Positions 38,009-48,626 are shown, numbered from the stretch's first letter. The stretch: 64,000 bases of DNA from Rhodopseudomonas boonkerdii (GCF_021184025.1 NZ_CP036537.1:3844001-3908000), one strand, 5' to 3'. The notes: generated by a model not told the origin, from the sequence alone. Translations and numbers: made by a program.

Positions 38009-38026
38009 CTGTAATCTCACTGTCAA
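38009..38026 (+). promoter_or_regulatory. Pho box (PhoB binding site)
   Basis: CTGTAAT-CTCA-CTGTCAA is a pair of 7-bp direct repeats spaced by four bases, each matching the CTGTCAT consensus at 6 of 7 positions. It lies 56 nt before the Ugp-like ATPase start. This predicts induction by PhoB under phosphate starvation. Confidence 0.8.
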
Positions 38027-38081
38027 ATCTCTCGCCTATCGGTGCCGCCATCGACGCACGCGATGTTGATGGAGGTGCACG

Positions 38082-39236
38082 ATGGCGAAGATCGAACTCA
38101 ATGGCATTCGCAAGACGTTTGAAGGCAACGAAATCCTCAAGGGGATCGACCTCGCCATCGACGATGGCGAGTTCATCGCGCTGATCGGGCCAAGTGGCTG
38201 CGGCAAGTCCACTCTGCTGCGCATCATCGCCGGCCTCGAAACGCAGAATGCCGGCAATGTTCGCATCGATGGCGCCGTCGTCGATGGCATCAGGCCGAAC
38301 GCGCGCAATCTCGCGATGGTGTTTCAATCCTACGCGCTCTATCCGCATCTCACCGTCTACGACAATATCGCCGTGCCGCTGCGCATGCGCCGGCTGACAT
38401 CACTGCAACGTTTTCCGTTGCTCGGCCAGCTGTTTCCCGAGCGTCACCGGATCGAGCGCAGCATTCGCGACGACGTCGAACGCGTTGCCGCACAGCTGGA
38501 AATCACGACACTGTTGAAGCGCAAGCCGGGGCAGCTCTCCGGCGGCCAGCGCCAGCGTGTCGCCGTCGGTCGCTCCATTGTCCGTGATCCCGTCGGCTTT
38601 CTTTTCGACGAACCACTGTCCAATCTCGACGCCAAGCTGCGCGTGCATATGCGTGCGGAGATCGCGCAGCTGCATCGGCAGATGCAGAGCACATTCATCT
38701 ACGTGACACATGATCAGGCCGAGGCCATGACCATGTCGAACCGCATCGCGGTCATGATCGCCGGTCATATCGTGCAGATCGGTGCGCCCGCCGATGTTTA
38801 CGAGAATCCGCGCGACCTGCGCGTCGCTGAATTCGTCGGCAGCCCGAAGATCAATGTGCTGCCCGGCTCGGTGGGCAGCGACGGCGCGCTCGATGCGCTT
38901 GGCCAACGGCTCGGCCTCACCACATCCGCGCCAACCGGCCGTTGCAGCATCGGCGTGCGCCCCGAGCGCATCCGCCTCGGCGATGGCAGCTTTGTCGGCG
39001 ATGTCGTGCATATCGAAAATCTCGGCGCCGAGGCTTTCGTCCACATCAAGCACGAGGCGATCGATCTGCCCGTGGTCGCGCGCATCGATCACAATCGCCT
39101 GCTGCCGGCCATCGGCAGCAAGATTGCCTTCTCCTTCACTCCCGACGCCGTACTTGCCTTCGACGCGCAGGGCCGCCGCATTGACACGCGCCAGCAGGCA
39201 CAGCGGGAAAAGATGCTAGAGGTGGCCCTTGGTTGA
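38082..39236 (+). CDS. UgpC/MalK-type ABC transporter ATPase
   Basis: A 384-residue ATPase of the carbohydrate-uptake-1 family. It has Walker A GPSGCGKST (~residues 37-45), signature LSGGQRQR (~147), Walker B LFDEPLSNLDAKLR (~170), ITHD replaced by YVTHDQAEA, and a C-terminal TOBE-like regulatory domain (~245-370). An unusual insert (TSLQRFPLLGQLFPERHRIE) lies between the Q-loop and signature, at about residues 107-126. GGAGG precedes ATG 38082. It overlaps the next permease gene by 8 nt. Confidence 0.9.
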   Translation: MAKIELNGIRKTFEGNEILKGIDLAIDDGEFIALIGPSGCGKSTLLRIIAGLETQNAGNVRIDGAVVDGIRPNARNLAMVFQSYALYPHLTVYDNIAVPLRMRRLTSLQRFPLLGQLFPERHRIERSIRDDVERVAAQLEITTLLKRKPGQLSGGQRQRVAVGRSIVRDPVGFLFDEPLSNLDAKLRVHMRAEIAQLHRQMQSTFIYVTHDQAEAMTMSNRIAVMIAGHIVQIGAPADVYENPRDLRVAEFVGSPKINVLPGSVGSDGALDALGQRLGLTTSAPTGRCSIGVRPERIRLGDGSFVGDVVHIENLGAEAFVHIKHEAIDLPVVARIDHNRLLPAIGSKIAFSFTPDAVLAFDAQGRRIDTRQQAQREKMLEVALG

Positions 39237-40170
39237 TCTCACCGCATCCTCCGCGACGATCCCCGACGCCCGCTCCGAGGTAGCGCCAAAGGCGCGGCGC
39301 GTGAACCGCTCGGGTGCGGCGCTCGCGATGTCCATGCCGGCCATCGTGCTGATGTTCCTGATGCTGATCGGCCCGCTTGGCGCCGTCATCGCATTGTCCT
39401 TCACCGACTATCAGTTAGGTGCCCCCTCGCTTAGCTGGATCGGCCTCGCCAACTATCAGGAGATGTTGGACGACCGCGTGTTCTGGATCGCGCTCACCAA
39501 CACCGTCGTCTATGTCGCCATCGTCGTACCGCTCGCCGTCGCGCTCGGCCTCGGCGTGGCGCTCCTGATCGAGAGCGGCAGCAGCCTGCGCAGCTGGTAT
39601 CGCACCATCTACTTCCTGCCGGTCATGGCCACGCTGATCGCCATGTCGATCGTGTGGGAGTTCATGCTCCATCCCCAGTTCGGCTTGATCAACGCCCTGC
39701 TCGCGAGCGTCGGCCTCGAAGGGTATAGCTGGCTGCAGGATCGCCGCACCGCGCTCTATGCGCTGTGTGCCATCGGTATCTGGCAGGCCCTCGGCTTCAA
39801 CATGGTGCTGTTCCTTGCCGGCCTGATGTCGATCCCGCGGCACCTTTATGATGCCGCAGAGATCGATGGTATGCGATCCGGCTGGGACAAATTCCGCCTC
39901 GTCACCTGGCCGATGCTCGGGCCGACCACGCTGTTCGTGGTCATCATCACCAGCATCCGCGGCTTCCAGGTATTCGACACCGTGCACGTGCTCACCAAGG
40001 GCGGTCCGTCCAAGTCCACCGAGGTACTGATCCATCGCATGTATGTCGAGGGCTTCGAGTTCTTCCGCTCTGGCTATGGCGCGGCGCTGACCATCGTGTT
40101 CCTCGCTTTCGTGCTGCTGCTTACCCTGATCAAGGCGCAGCTTGCCAGCCGCCGGGTGCATTACTCATGA
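39229..40170 (+). CDS. ABC transporter permease, UgpA/MalF type
   Basis: A 313-residue permease with six hydrophobic spans and the EAA loop DAAEIDGMRSGWDKFRLVTW (~residues 206-225). The start is TTG 39229: GAGG lies 6 nt before it and the gene overlaps the ATPase stop by 8 nt. Its stop overlaps the next start (ATGA). It pairs with the UgpE-like permease to form the transport channel. Confidence 0.88.
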   Translation: MVDLTASSATIPDARSEVAPKARRVNRSGAALAMSMPAIVLMFLMLIGPLGAVIALSFTDYQLGAPSLSWIGLANYQEMLDDRVFWIALTNTVVYVAIVVPLAVALGLGVALLIESGSSLRSWYRTIYFLPVMATLIAMSIVWEFMLHPQFGLINALLASVGLEGYSWLQDRRTALYALCAIGIWQALGFNMVLFLAGLMSIPRHLYDAAEIDGMRSGWDKFRLVTWPMLGPTTLFVVIITSIRGFQVFDTVHVLTKGGPSKSTEVLIHRMYVEGFEFFRSGYGAALTIVFLAFVLLLTLIKAQLASRRVHYS

Positions 40171-41000
40171 CGAAGCCCCGCTCGCTCGCCTGGCCCATCA
40201 TCCGCCACAGCCTGCTGCTGCTCGGCGCCGTGGTGATGCTGCTGCCCTTCATCTGGATGATCTCGACGGCGTCGAAGCCGCAGACTGAGATCTACACCAC
40301 CGACATCCACCTGATCCCCCACACTTTCGCGCTGTGGGACAATCTGCAGACCGCTTTCGCCAAGGCCGATCTCGTCCGCTTCCTCATCAATGGCGTGATC
40401 GTCACCGTCGCGATCTTAGTGTTGCAGGTTTTGGTGGCGCTGCCAGCCGCCTATGCACTGGCCAAGCTGCGCTTTGTCGGCCGCGACGTGCTGTTCGCGC
40501 TGGTGCTGTTCTGCATCCTGATCCCACCACAGGCCACCGCGATCCCGGTGTTCCTTCTGCTGCATCATCTCGGCATCCTCGACACCTATGCGGCGCTGGT
40601 GGTGCCGTTCACCATCTCTGCATTCGGCATCTTCCTGATGCGGCAGTTCTTCAAGACCGTGCCCGACGATCTCATCGACGCCGCGCGTATGGATGGTATC
40701 AGCGAATTCGGCATCGTCTGGCGCGTGATGCTGCCGACCGCCGTTCCGGCCCTCACCGCCTTCGGCATCTTCTCGGTGGTGGCGCACTGGAACGATTATT
40801 TCTGGCCGCTGATCGTGCTCACCAGCGAACATCTGCGCACCCCGCCGCTCGGCGTCGCCGCCTTCCGCAACGAGGAAGCCGGCACCAATTACGGGCCGCT
40901 CATGGCGGCGGCCATCGTCATCATCGCGCCGCTCGTCGTCGCGTTCCTGCTTGCCCAGCGCCGCTTCATCGAAGGCATCACGATGACCGGCATCAAGTAG
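40167..41000 (+). CDS. ABC transporter permease, UgpE/MalG type
   Basis: A 277-residue permease with six spans and the EAA loop DAARMDGISEFGIVWRVMLP (~residues 172-191). The N-terminal MLLPFIWMISTASKP is typical of the MalG group. It is translationally coupled to the preceding permease through an ATGA overlap, and is followed 40 nt later by the binding protein. Confidence 0.88.
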   Translation: MTKPRSLAWPIIRHSLLLLGAVVMLLPFIWMISTASKPQTEIYTTDIHLIPHTFALWDNLQTAFAKADLVRFLINGVIVTVAILVLQVLVALPAAYALAKLRFVGRDVLFALVLFCILIPPQATAIPVFLLLHHLGILDTYAALVVPFTISAFGIFLMRQFFKTVPDDLIDAARMDGISEFGIVWRVMLPTAVPALTAFGIFSVVAHWNDYFWPLIVLTSEHLRTPPLGVAAFRNEEAGTNYGPLMAAAIVIIAPLVVAFLLAQRRFIEGITMTGIK

Positions 41001-41040
41001 TTTGCCTCGCCTCACTGCCCAGCCCTGACAGGAGACTTCC

Positions 41041-42324
41041 ATGCTGATGAGATCGACCCTCGCGGCCCTCGCACTGCTGACCGGCGTTGCCGGCGCTCAG
41101 GCGCAGACCAAGACCGAAGTCGTGATCCAATATCCTTTCCCCGAACTGTTCACGGAAACGCACAAGCAGATCGCCGAGGAATTCGCCAAGGTGCGCCCGG
41201 ACATCAAGGTGACCATGCGCGCGCCTTATGAATCCTATGAAGACGCCACCCAGCGCGTGCTGCGCGAGGCCGTCACCAATCAGGTGCCGGACGTCACCTT
41301 CCAGGGCCTGAACCGCATCCGCGTGCTGGTTGACAAGAACATCCCTGCGCCGCTCGACGAATACATCGCTGCGGAAAAGGATTTCGACAAGCAGGGCTTC
41401 CATCAGGCGATGTATGACATCGGCACCACGAGCGGCAAGGTCTATGCCCTGCCTTTCGCGATCTCGTTGCCGGTTGTCTACGTCAACACCGATCTCGCCA
41501 AGAAGGCCGGCGCCGATATCGACAACCTGCCGACCACCTGGGACGGCCTGTTCGACCTCGCCAAGAAGATCCGCGCCACGACGCCGGGCGCCAACGGCAT
41601 GACCTATGCCTGGGACATCACCGGCAACTGGCTGTGGCAGGCGCCGGTGTTCGCCCGCGGCGGCACCATGCTGAATGCGGACGAGACAAAGGTCGCTTTC
41701 AATGGCCCCGAAGGCCAGGCCGCGATCCGCACCATCGCCCGCGTCGTCACCGATGGCGGCATGCCGAATTTCGACCAACCCGCCAGCCGCGCCGCCTTCG
41801 CCGCCGGCAAGACCGGCATCCACATCACCTCGACGTCCGACCTGAACAAGATCACCCAGATGATCGGCGACAAGTTTGTGCTGAAGACGCACACTTTCCC
41901 CGACGTGATCGCGCCGAATGGCCGCCTGCCTGCCGGCGGCAATGTGGTGATGATCACCGCGAAGGACAAAGCCAAGCGCGACGCGTCCTGGGAAGTCGTC
42001 AAGTTCTGGACCGGTCCGAAGGGCGCGGCGATCATGGCCGAGACCACCGGTTACATGCCGCCGAACAAGGTCGCCAACGACACCTATCTCAAGGATTTCT
42101 ACGTCAAGAACCCGAACAACTACACCGCCGTGAAGCAGCTGCCGCTGCTCACCAAGTGGTACGCCTTCCCCGGCGACAACGGCCTGAAGATCACCGACGT
42201 GCTGAAAGATCACCTCAACAGCATCATTTCCGGCGCCCGCACCAAGGAGCCTGAAGCCGTGCTCGCCGACATGACGTCGGACGTGCAGAAGCTGCTGCCG
42301 AAGTCGATCGGCGCTGCGAAGTAA
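41041..42324 (+). CDS. extracellular solute-binding protein family 1 (UgpB-like)
   Basis: A 427-residue periplasmic binding protein with a short signal peptide (MLMRSTLAALALLTGVAGAQ, cut just after AQA) and the family string ALPFAISLPVVYVNTDLAKK shown to 20 residues (~138-157). ITSTSDLNKIT and TTGYMPPNK are further family-1 features. With the Pho box and downstream phosphodiesterases, glycerol-3-phosphate or a glycerophosphodiester is the most likely ligand. That is inference from context. Confidence 0.85.
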   Translation: MLMRSTLAALALLTGVAGAQAQTKTEVVIQYPFPELFTETHKQIAEEFAKVRPDIKVTMRAPYESYEDATQRVLREAVTNQVPDVTFQGLNRIRVLVDKNIPAPLDEYIAAEKDFDKQGFHQAMYDIGTTSGKVYALPFAISLPVVYVNTDLAKKAGADIDNLPTTWDGLFDLAKKIRATTPGANGMTYAWDITGNWLWQAPVFARGGTMLNADETKVAFNGPEGQAAIRTIARVVTDGGMPNFDQPASRAAFAAGKTGIHITSTSDLNKITQMIGDKFVLKTHTFPDVIAPNGRLPAGGNVVMITAKDKAKRDASWEVVKFWTGPKGAAIMAETTGYMPPNKVANDTYLKDFYVKNPNNYTAVKQLPLLTKWYAFPGDNGLKITDVLKDHLNSIISGARTKEPEAVLADMTSDVQKLLPKSIGAAK

Positions 42325-42340
42325 GCCTCGTCACGATCCC

Positions 42341-42373
42341 GGCTGCGGAGCGATACGCGCTCCGCAGCCGCCT
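42341..42373 (+). terminator. hairpin between binding-protein and phosphodiesterase genes
   Basis: GGCTGCGGAGCG and CGCTCCGCAGCC form a perfect 12-bp stem with a 5-nt loop, followed by GCCTTTTCC. It can act as a partial terminator or protect the 3' end of the binding-protein message, giving more of that protein than of the enzymes downstream. Confidence 0.7.
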
Positions 42374-42393
42374 TTTCCTCCACGGGCGCCGTC

Positions 42394-43215
42394 ATGAAAC
42401 TGATCCATCTGAGCGACATCCACCTCACCACGCCGGGCAACACCATCGGCGGCCGCGATCCCCGTGCCAATTTCGAGCGCGCGCTGTCGCACGTCCTTCG
42501 CGATCACGCCGATGCCGAACTGATGGTGATCACCGGCGATCTCTCGGACTGGGCCGACCGCGCCGACTATGAATGGTTGAAAGCACGCCTGCAGACCTAT
42601 CCGATCCCGGTGCGCCTGTGCATCGGCAATCACGACGACCGCGCGGCATTTCTGAGCGTTTTCCCCGAATGCAACGAGGACGGTTTTGCGCAAGGCATGA
42701 AGGACATCGCAGCTGGCCGCTGCCTGTTCCTCGACACCTGGGGACCGGAAAGCCACGCCGGTTTCTATTGCGAGGCGCGGCAGGAATGGCTGGAGCAGAA
42801 GTTGTCGGAGAGCGACGGCCCGTTCTTCCTGTTCATGCACCACAATCCGATCCCGACCTATCTGCCGCCAATGGACAAGATCGGCCTGACCGATGATGAC
42901 GCCTTCCGCCGCATCGTCGCGCGTCACCGCTACAAGATCCGTCACATCTTCTTCGGCCACCGCCACATCCCCATGGCCGGTTCGACCGCTGGCGTGCCGA
43001 CCACCTCGCTGCGCGGCACCAACCATGCGAGCTATGTGAACTTTGCCGAGACCCAAATACTGCTCGGCTCGGACCTGCCGGAATCCTACGGCGTGGCCTT
43101 CATCGGCCCCGACTATGTCACCGTCCACATGGTCGAGTTCGGCTATCAGGGTACGGTCCGCTCCGGTGGCTCGCCGGACTACAAGGCCTGGGACCGGGAG
43201 ACGATGCAGCGATGA
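42394..43215 (+). CDS. metallophosphoesterase, GpdQ/CpdA-like (copy 1)
   Basis: A 273-residue cyclic-nucleotide/glycerophosphodiester phosphodiesterase-like enzyme with a dinuclear metal site. The motifs are visible in order: HLSDIHL (D-x-H, residues ~4-10), ITGDLSDW (~48), IGNHDDR (GNHD, ~77), FLFMHHNPIP (~145) and FGHRHIP (GHxH, ~188). It has no signal peptide. Position behind a Ugp-like importer and Pho box suggests hydrolysis of imported glycerophosphodiesters. Its stop overlaps the start of the second phosphoesterase (ATGA). Confidence 0.88.
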   Translation: MKLIHLSDIHLTTPGNTIGGRDPRANFERALSHVLRDHADAELMVITGDLSDWADRADYEWLKARLQTYPIPVRLCIGNHDDRAAFLSVFPECNEDGFAQGMKDIAAGRCLFLDTWGPESHAGFYCEARQEWLEQKLSESDGPFFLFMHHNPIPTYLPPMDKIGLTDDDAFRRIVARHRYKIRHIFFGHRHIPMAGSTAGVPTTSLRGTNHASYVNFAETQILLGSDLPESYGVAFIGPDYVTVHMVEFGYQGTVRSGGSPDYKAWDRETMQR

Positions 43216-44060
43216 AATTCGTCATTCTCACCGACACGCATTTCGTCCCCGCCGGCCGCAAACTGTATGGGCTCGATCCGGCCGCGCGCCTTGCGATCGC
43301 CGTGGACACCATCAATGCAACGCACCGAGACATCGCTTTCGTCATCGTCACCGGCGATCTCGCCCATTGGGGTGAGCAAGGCGCTTATGAAAGCCTCGCG
43401 GCGCAGCTCGGCCGTCTCGATGCGCCTGTCATCCTGATGCTGGGCAACCACGACAAGCGCGATGCTTTTCGCGCTGTCTTCCCGCAAGCAGATCGCGACG
43501 ACCACGGCTTCGTGCAGAAGATGCGCGTCACCGATGCTGCCACGATCGTCACAATGGACACGCTGAACGAGGACACACCGGATCATGCCGGTATCCTCTG
43601 CGGCGCGCGGCTGAAGTTCCTGGAAAACGCCCTCACCTCGGCGCCGACCGACCGGCCGCTGCTGCTATTCCAGCATCATCCGCCCTTCGACAGCGGCCTA
43701 CGCTACATGGATACGATCAAGCTCGCCAATGGCGAGGACGAATGGAAGGTCATCGCGCGCACGCGCAAGCCGGATTATCTGTTCATGGGGCATCTGCATC
43801 GCCCCATTGCTGGCACCTGGCGCGGCATCCCGTTTCATATCCAGCGCGCGCTGACTCATCAGGTGGCGTTTGACTTCGAGGCGCAAGGCCACATCCCCGG
43901 CACCCATGAGGCGCCGGACTATAGCTTCGTTTCGGTGGCTGACGGCAATGTTGTCATCCACCATTGTTCTTTCCTTTACGACGGGCCAAACTTCTCGCTG
44001 CATGATGCAGAGGCGCAGGCGGCGCAATCATTGGAAGAACTCAGCCGTAGAACAGATTAG
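43212..44060 (+). CDS. metallophosphoesterase, GpdQ/CpdA-like (copy 2)
   Basis: A 282-residue relative of the preceding enzyme with the same metal motifs: LTDTHFV (~residues 4-10), VTGDLAHW (~43), LGNHDKR (~76), LFQHHPPF (~153) and MGHLHRP (~194). It is diverged enough for a different substrate. ATG 43212 overlaps the previous stop by four bases, so both are made from one message. The pair could act on different diesters or in sequence. Confidence 0.88.
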   Translation: MKFVILTDTHFVPAGRKLYGLDPAARLAIAVDTINATHRDIAFVIVTGDLAHWGEQGAYESLAAQLGRLDAPVILMLGNHDKRDAFRAVFPQADRDDHGFVQKMRVTDAATIVTMDTLNEDTPDHAGILCGARLKFLENALTSAPTDRPLLLFQHHPPFDSGLRYMDTIKLANGEDEWKVIARTRKPDYLFMGHLHRPIAGTWRGIPFHIQRALTHQVAFDFEAQGHIPGTHEAPDYSFVSVADGNVVIHHCSFLYDGPNFSLHDAEAQAAQSLEELSRRTD

Positions 44061-44120
44061 CGAAGCGTAATCCGCCAACCAAATACAAACGCTGAAACGC
44101 TGCGGTGGATTAAGGCCGTG

Positions 44121-44654
44121 TCAGCCCTTAACTTCCACGGTCTTGAACTGCGCCGGCAGGATCACTTCGAGCAATTCGCAATTGTCGGAATAGTCGCGGA
44201 TCAGGTGCTTGATACGCGGCGGCTGGGTCCAGCACGACCCCTGTCGCATGGTCTGCTCGCCGACGCCGTCCATATACGTCTTCACCCAGCCATTCAGCAC
44301 ATAGACGAGCTGAAATTCGGCATCGTGATAATGCAGTTTTGATACTTCTTTCGGATCGCACGGTCCGATCAGCCGAATCACATGGGCCTGCGCGAGCCCG
44401 TCGGTCGCCGCGGCAACGCCAAGATCGCGATACTTCGCATAAGCGCGCAGGCCCGACTCGAAATCTTCCTCACGATAGTGGCTGACCGCAGCGCGCTGCT
44501 TGCGCCGCTTGGCGGGTACCGGCTCGGCCGTCGTCTTTTTCCCCGTTACCTTGGTAGCCCTTGCGGCACCGACCTTCCGGATCGTTTTCTTGACCAGTGT
44601 CCGGTTCGCGACTTTCCTCGCGGTGCCATTTGACGCTCGCTTTTGCTTCGCCAT
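44121..44654 (-). CDS. cupin-domain protein with basic N-terminus
   Basis: A 177-residue protein. The first ~55 residues are very rich in Lys/Arg/Thr/Ala (KKTIRKVGAARATKVTGKK) and are probably disordered and nucleic-acid-binding. A cupin fold follows with SKLHYHDAEFQLVYVLNG (~residues 106-123) holding candidate metal histidines. I start at ATG 44654 because GGGAAG lies about 8 nt upstream; ATG 44675 is possible. Function unknown. The lysine-rich tail resembles the histone-H1-like tails of some alphaproteobacterial proteins, which is only a compositional similarity. Confidence 0.75.
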   Translation of the reverse strand: MAKQKRASNGTARKVANRTLVKKTIRKVGAARATKVTGKKTTAEPVPAKRRKQRAAVSHYREEDFESGLRAYAKYRDLGVAAATDGLAQAHVIRLIGPCDPKEVSKLHYHDAEFQLVYVLNGWVKTYMDGVGEQTMRQGSCWTQPPRIKHLIRDYSDNCELLEVILPAQFKTVEVKG

Positions 44655-44756
44655 GACGTGCTTCCCAGGCGCCAACCGAACAGCGGTTAGCGCGCGCCGC
44701 GCAAACTATCTGTAGTTCACCGGAGCGGCAATTTATCAGGACTGTTGAGTCATCAA

Positions 44757-45056
44757 CTAGTGCAACCGGAAGACGCCGTCGACTGCGCGAATTTCAGCAG
44801 GCTTGATCAACTTTGAATGTGCGACGGTAACCGAGAATAGCGGTCCGTCGAGCGAGCGCTGCCAGAAATCGAGAAAATCGTTCAGCGCCGGAAATTTCGG
44901 GAAAACATCGTAGCTCTGCCAGAGATAACTCTGCAGCAGCGCCGGATGATCGGGCATCCGATACAGGATCTGCGCCGTCGTCAGTCCGTAACCCAGCACC
45001 TGCTTCCGGAAGTCCTCGGAAGCCTTACTCCCCGCAACCAGATCGATCGCTGCCAT
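44757..45056 (-). CDS. usg: Usg family protein
   Basis: A 99-residue protein matching the alphaproteobacterial Usg family, named for its position upstream of trp genes in some species. Family strings are LTTAQILYRMPDHPALLQSY shown to 20 residues (~36-55), FPALNDFLDFWQRSLDGPL and the terminal FRLH. I choose ATG 45056 because GGAG lies 7 nt upstream; earlier in-frame ATGs at 45068 and 45224 are less likely. No trp genes are adjacent. The molecular function is not known. Confidence 0.85.
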   Translation of the reverse strand: MAAIDLVAGSKASEDFRKQVLGYGLTTAQILYRMPDHPALLQSYLWQSYDVFPKFPALNDFLDFWQRSLDGPLFSVTVAHSKLIKPAEIRAVDGVFRLH

Positions 45057-45337
45057 GATGGTCTCCATGGACAGAGCGCAGTCGGCCAAGTGGTTTTCCG
45101 GTCGTGCTGTCGAACCTCGCTCTGCTCTCTCCAAAAGAACCGCACCATCCCGCCCACTATCGGGCCGCGAACCGGATCCCACTTCACTTGAGACGGCGCG
45201 ATGCATGAATCGTGACGCAAGCACTGTGCCGATCCCATGCCTAAAAGTTTAACGATCTGTAAAAATCCAATTTCGGCAGTGGGTTAGCCACAGCGGTTCA
45301 CAGGTTGCAGCCGTGCCTTTGATACCGTTTAACCAAA

Positions 45338-45364
45338 TTGGCACCCGTCACATTTGAGTGCCAA
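45338..45364. promoter_or_regulatory. CIRCE element (HrcA operator)
   Basis: TTGGCACCC-N9-GAGTGCCAA is the 9-9-9 inverted repeat of CIRCE, with two departures from TTAGCACTC/GAGTGCTAA. It lies 131 nt before groES and predicts repression by HrcA until heat shock. Confidence 0.9.
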
Positions 45365-45494
45365 AAAATTTGATAGACACCCTTGCCCGTCGGGAACGAT
45401 CGGCCTATCTCCGCACAAGTCGCGCTGGCACTTGAGGCCCGCGATTGCCAATCTCTGGAATTGGTAAGTAATCGCAGAAACTTAGGAGGACTGC

Positions 45495-45806
45495 ATGAAA
45501 TTCCGTCCGCTTCACGACCGCGTCGTGGTCAAGCGCATCGACGCCGAAGAGAAGTCTGCTGGCGGCATCATCATCCCGGACAGCGCCAAGGAGAAGCCCT
45601 CTCAGGGCGAGATCGTCTCCGTCGGTCCCGGCGGCCGCGATGAGGCCGGCAAGCTGGTCCCGCTCGACGTCAAGGTCGGCGAGCGCGTGCTGTTCGGCAA
45701 GTGGTCTGGCACGGAAGTGAAGATCGATGGTCAGGATCTCCTGATCATGAAGGAAAGCGACATCATGGGCGTCCTCGAAGGCGCCGCCGCCAAGAAGAAG
45801 GCCTGA
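45495..45806 (+). CDS. groS: co-chaperonin GroES
   Basis: A 103-residue heptameric lid of the GroEL chaperonin. It begins [20 protein letters not shown] (20 residues), with the mobile loop [20 protein letters not shown] (~residues 18-37) and [20 protein letters not shown] near the end. Ribosome site TAGGAGG precedes the ATG. It is cotranscribed with groEL, 42 nt downstream, under the CIRCE element. Bradyrhizobia usually carry several groESL copies with different regulation; this is a CIRCE-type one. Confidence 0.97.
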   Translation: MKFRPLHDRVVVKRIDAEEKSAGGIIIPDSAKEKPSQGEIVSVGPGGRDEAGKLVPLDVKVGERVLFGKWSGTEVKIDGQDLLIMKESDIMGVLEGAAAKKKA

Positions 45807-45827
45807 GCCCTCTTCCCCCTCTCCTGA

Positions 45828-47489
<1,662 letters not shown>

Positions 47490-47520
47490 GTCCACGGTAC
47501 TCAAGCGAACTACGAATGCG

Positions 47521-47554
47521 AAAACCCCGGCAGCGATGCCGGGGTTTTTGTTTT
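47521..47554 (+). terminator. intrinsic terminator of groESL
   Basis: AAAACCCCGGCA and TGCCGGGGTTTT pair perfectly around GCGA and are followed by TTGTTTT. It lies directly downstream of groEL. Confidence 0.95.
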
Positions 47555-47593
47555 AATGAGATCAAGGCGGGCGGCGCCTATCCTGAGGGCAAG

Positions 47594-48175
47594 TTATATC
47601 CTTTGGCTTTTCCGCGGCAATTTCTCCAAAACGGCTTCCAACAATTCCTGAAGGTTCGTGATTTGGTTTATCAGTTCGATGGCCTCGCCAGGAGTTAGCT
47701 TTCCACTTTCCTCTCCGTGAGCTGCTGTATTTCTAGCTTGGCGCAATCTTTGGAAGAGCGTGATCGCGCTTTGCGAGATCTGATTGTCATCCGCCAATGC
47801 CTTGAGCACTTCATTCAGATTTCGATGAGGTTTATCGTCGGGAAGTCTTTGTCTAATTCGAAGAATTACAGCTTCGAGTGATTTAAAGGATTGAAGCACT
47901 GCGGCCTCGGGAAAGTTTTTAGCTAGATTGATTAGGCCAGGATCAAGCGCAACCTCGGGAACATCCTCACGCTGATCGAGCTTCACGGCCTCACCTGCCT
48001 GCCGAACTTGTTCTACTTGATCAGATATTTCTACACTGACGCTTCCAGCTCCAACCTTCTTGATAAGAAGCAAAAGCCTCTTTAGCTCTGATTTAAAGTT
48101 CAAGACAATTGCTGTAGCCGCTATCGGCCAAGCAACGCTTGCAACAATCGATGATATAAATTGCAACCAGTCCAA
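47594..48175 (-). CDS. membrane-anchored protein with HEPN-like C-terminal domain
   Basis: A 193-residue protein of unknown function. A single membrane helix lies near the N-terminus (about residues 9-28, SSIVASVAWPIAATAIVLNF), followed by a basic juxtamembrane segment, a charged linker and an all-helical C-terminal domain. That domain contains RQARNTAAHGEE, where Arg148 and His153 fit the R-x4-H pattern of HEPN ribonucleases (DUF4145-like). I choose the TTG at 48175, with GGGGGA upstream; the frame is open to 48226. The gene is clearly AT-richer than its neighbours, suggesting transfer. No partner nucleotidyltransferase gene is adjacent. Confidence 0.65.
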   Translation of the reverse strand: MDWLQFISSIVASVAWPIAATAIVLNFKSELKRLLLLIKKVGAGSVSVEISDQVEQVRQAGEAVKLDQREDVPEVALDPGLINLAKNFPEAAVLQSFKSLEAVILRIRQRLPDDKPHRNLNEVLKALADDNQISQSAITLFQRLRQARNTAAHGEESGKLTPGEAIELINQITNLQELLEAVLEKLPRKSQRI

Positions 48176-48288
48176 ATCGTATCCCCCACTACTCAATCTC
48201 GTTAAACGAGCATTTTTTATTTGCAATGTCCACAGATTGCATTTCGATTGCGGTGTAGATTGGCGATTACTAATTTCCGAAGGCCCGC

Positions 48289-48537
48289 TTGAAGAAATTT
48301 GCTTTTGGATTTGCCGTAGCCGCTGTCATTGGCATGGCTTCGCTCACTGGCCCGCCCTCGGCTTCCCCCACCGCGAAAACCACCACGACGGCCGCGCCCA
48401 TCACCGATTTTTCGTCGCAGCGTTAGTTCTCCCGCCGCACCGTGATCCGCCGCGGAGCGGTCTGTACGATGCGCACTGTCGTGCGCTGCGGCCCTATGGG
48501 CCGACGCGTCATCAGCAAGACTCGCGTCTGTCGTTGA
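48289..48537 (+). pseudogene. broken copy of the small secreted basic protein gene at 50733-51008
   Basis: From a TTG at 48289, after GAAGG, the frame reads a signal-like KKFAFGFAVAAVIGMASLTG, then AAPITDFSSQ. A TAG at codon 46 (48424-48426) interrupts it. The same frame then continues with RRTVIRRGAVCTMRTVV and ends KTRVCR at a TGA. The order, spacing and terminal VCR match the intact gene (AAPITDFSSQ, TVIRRGPVCTVRTVV, VRICR). The tandem His/Gly stretch of the intact gene is missing. A nonsense mutation in a paralogue is the simplest reading. Confidence 0.8.
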
Positions 48538-48626
48538 GATCCAACCGACGTCCGCGGCCTGAGAAATTCGGATTGCTCGTCGCATGCAGAAGCCCGGCCA
48601 TCATGGCGGGCTTCTTCTGGCCTATT

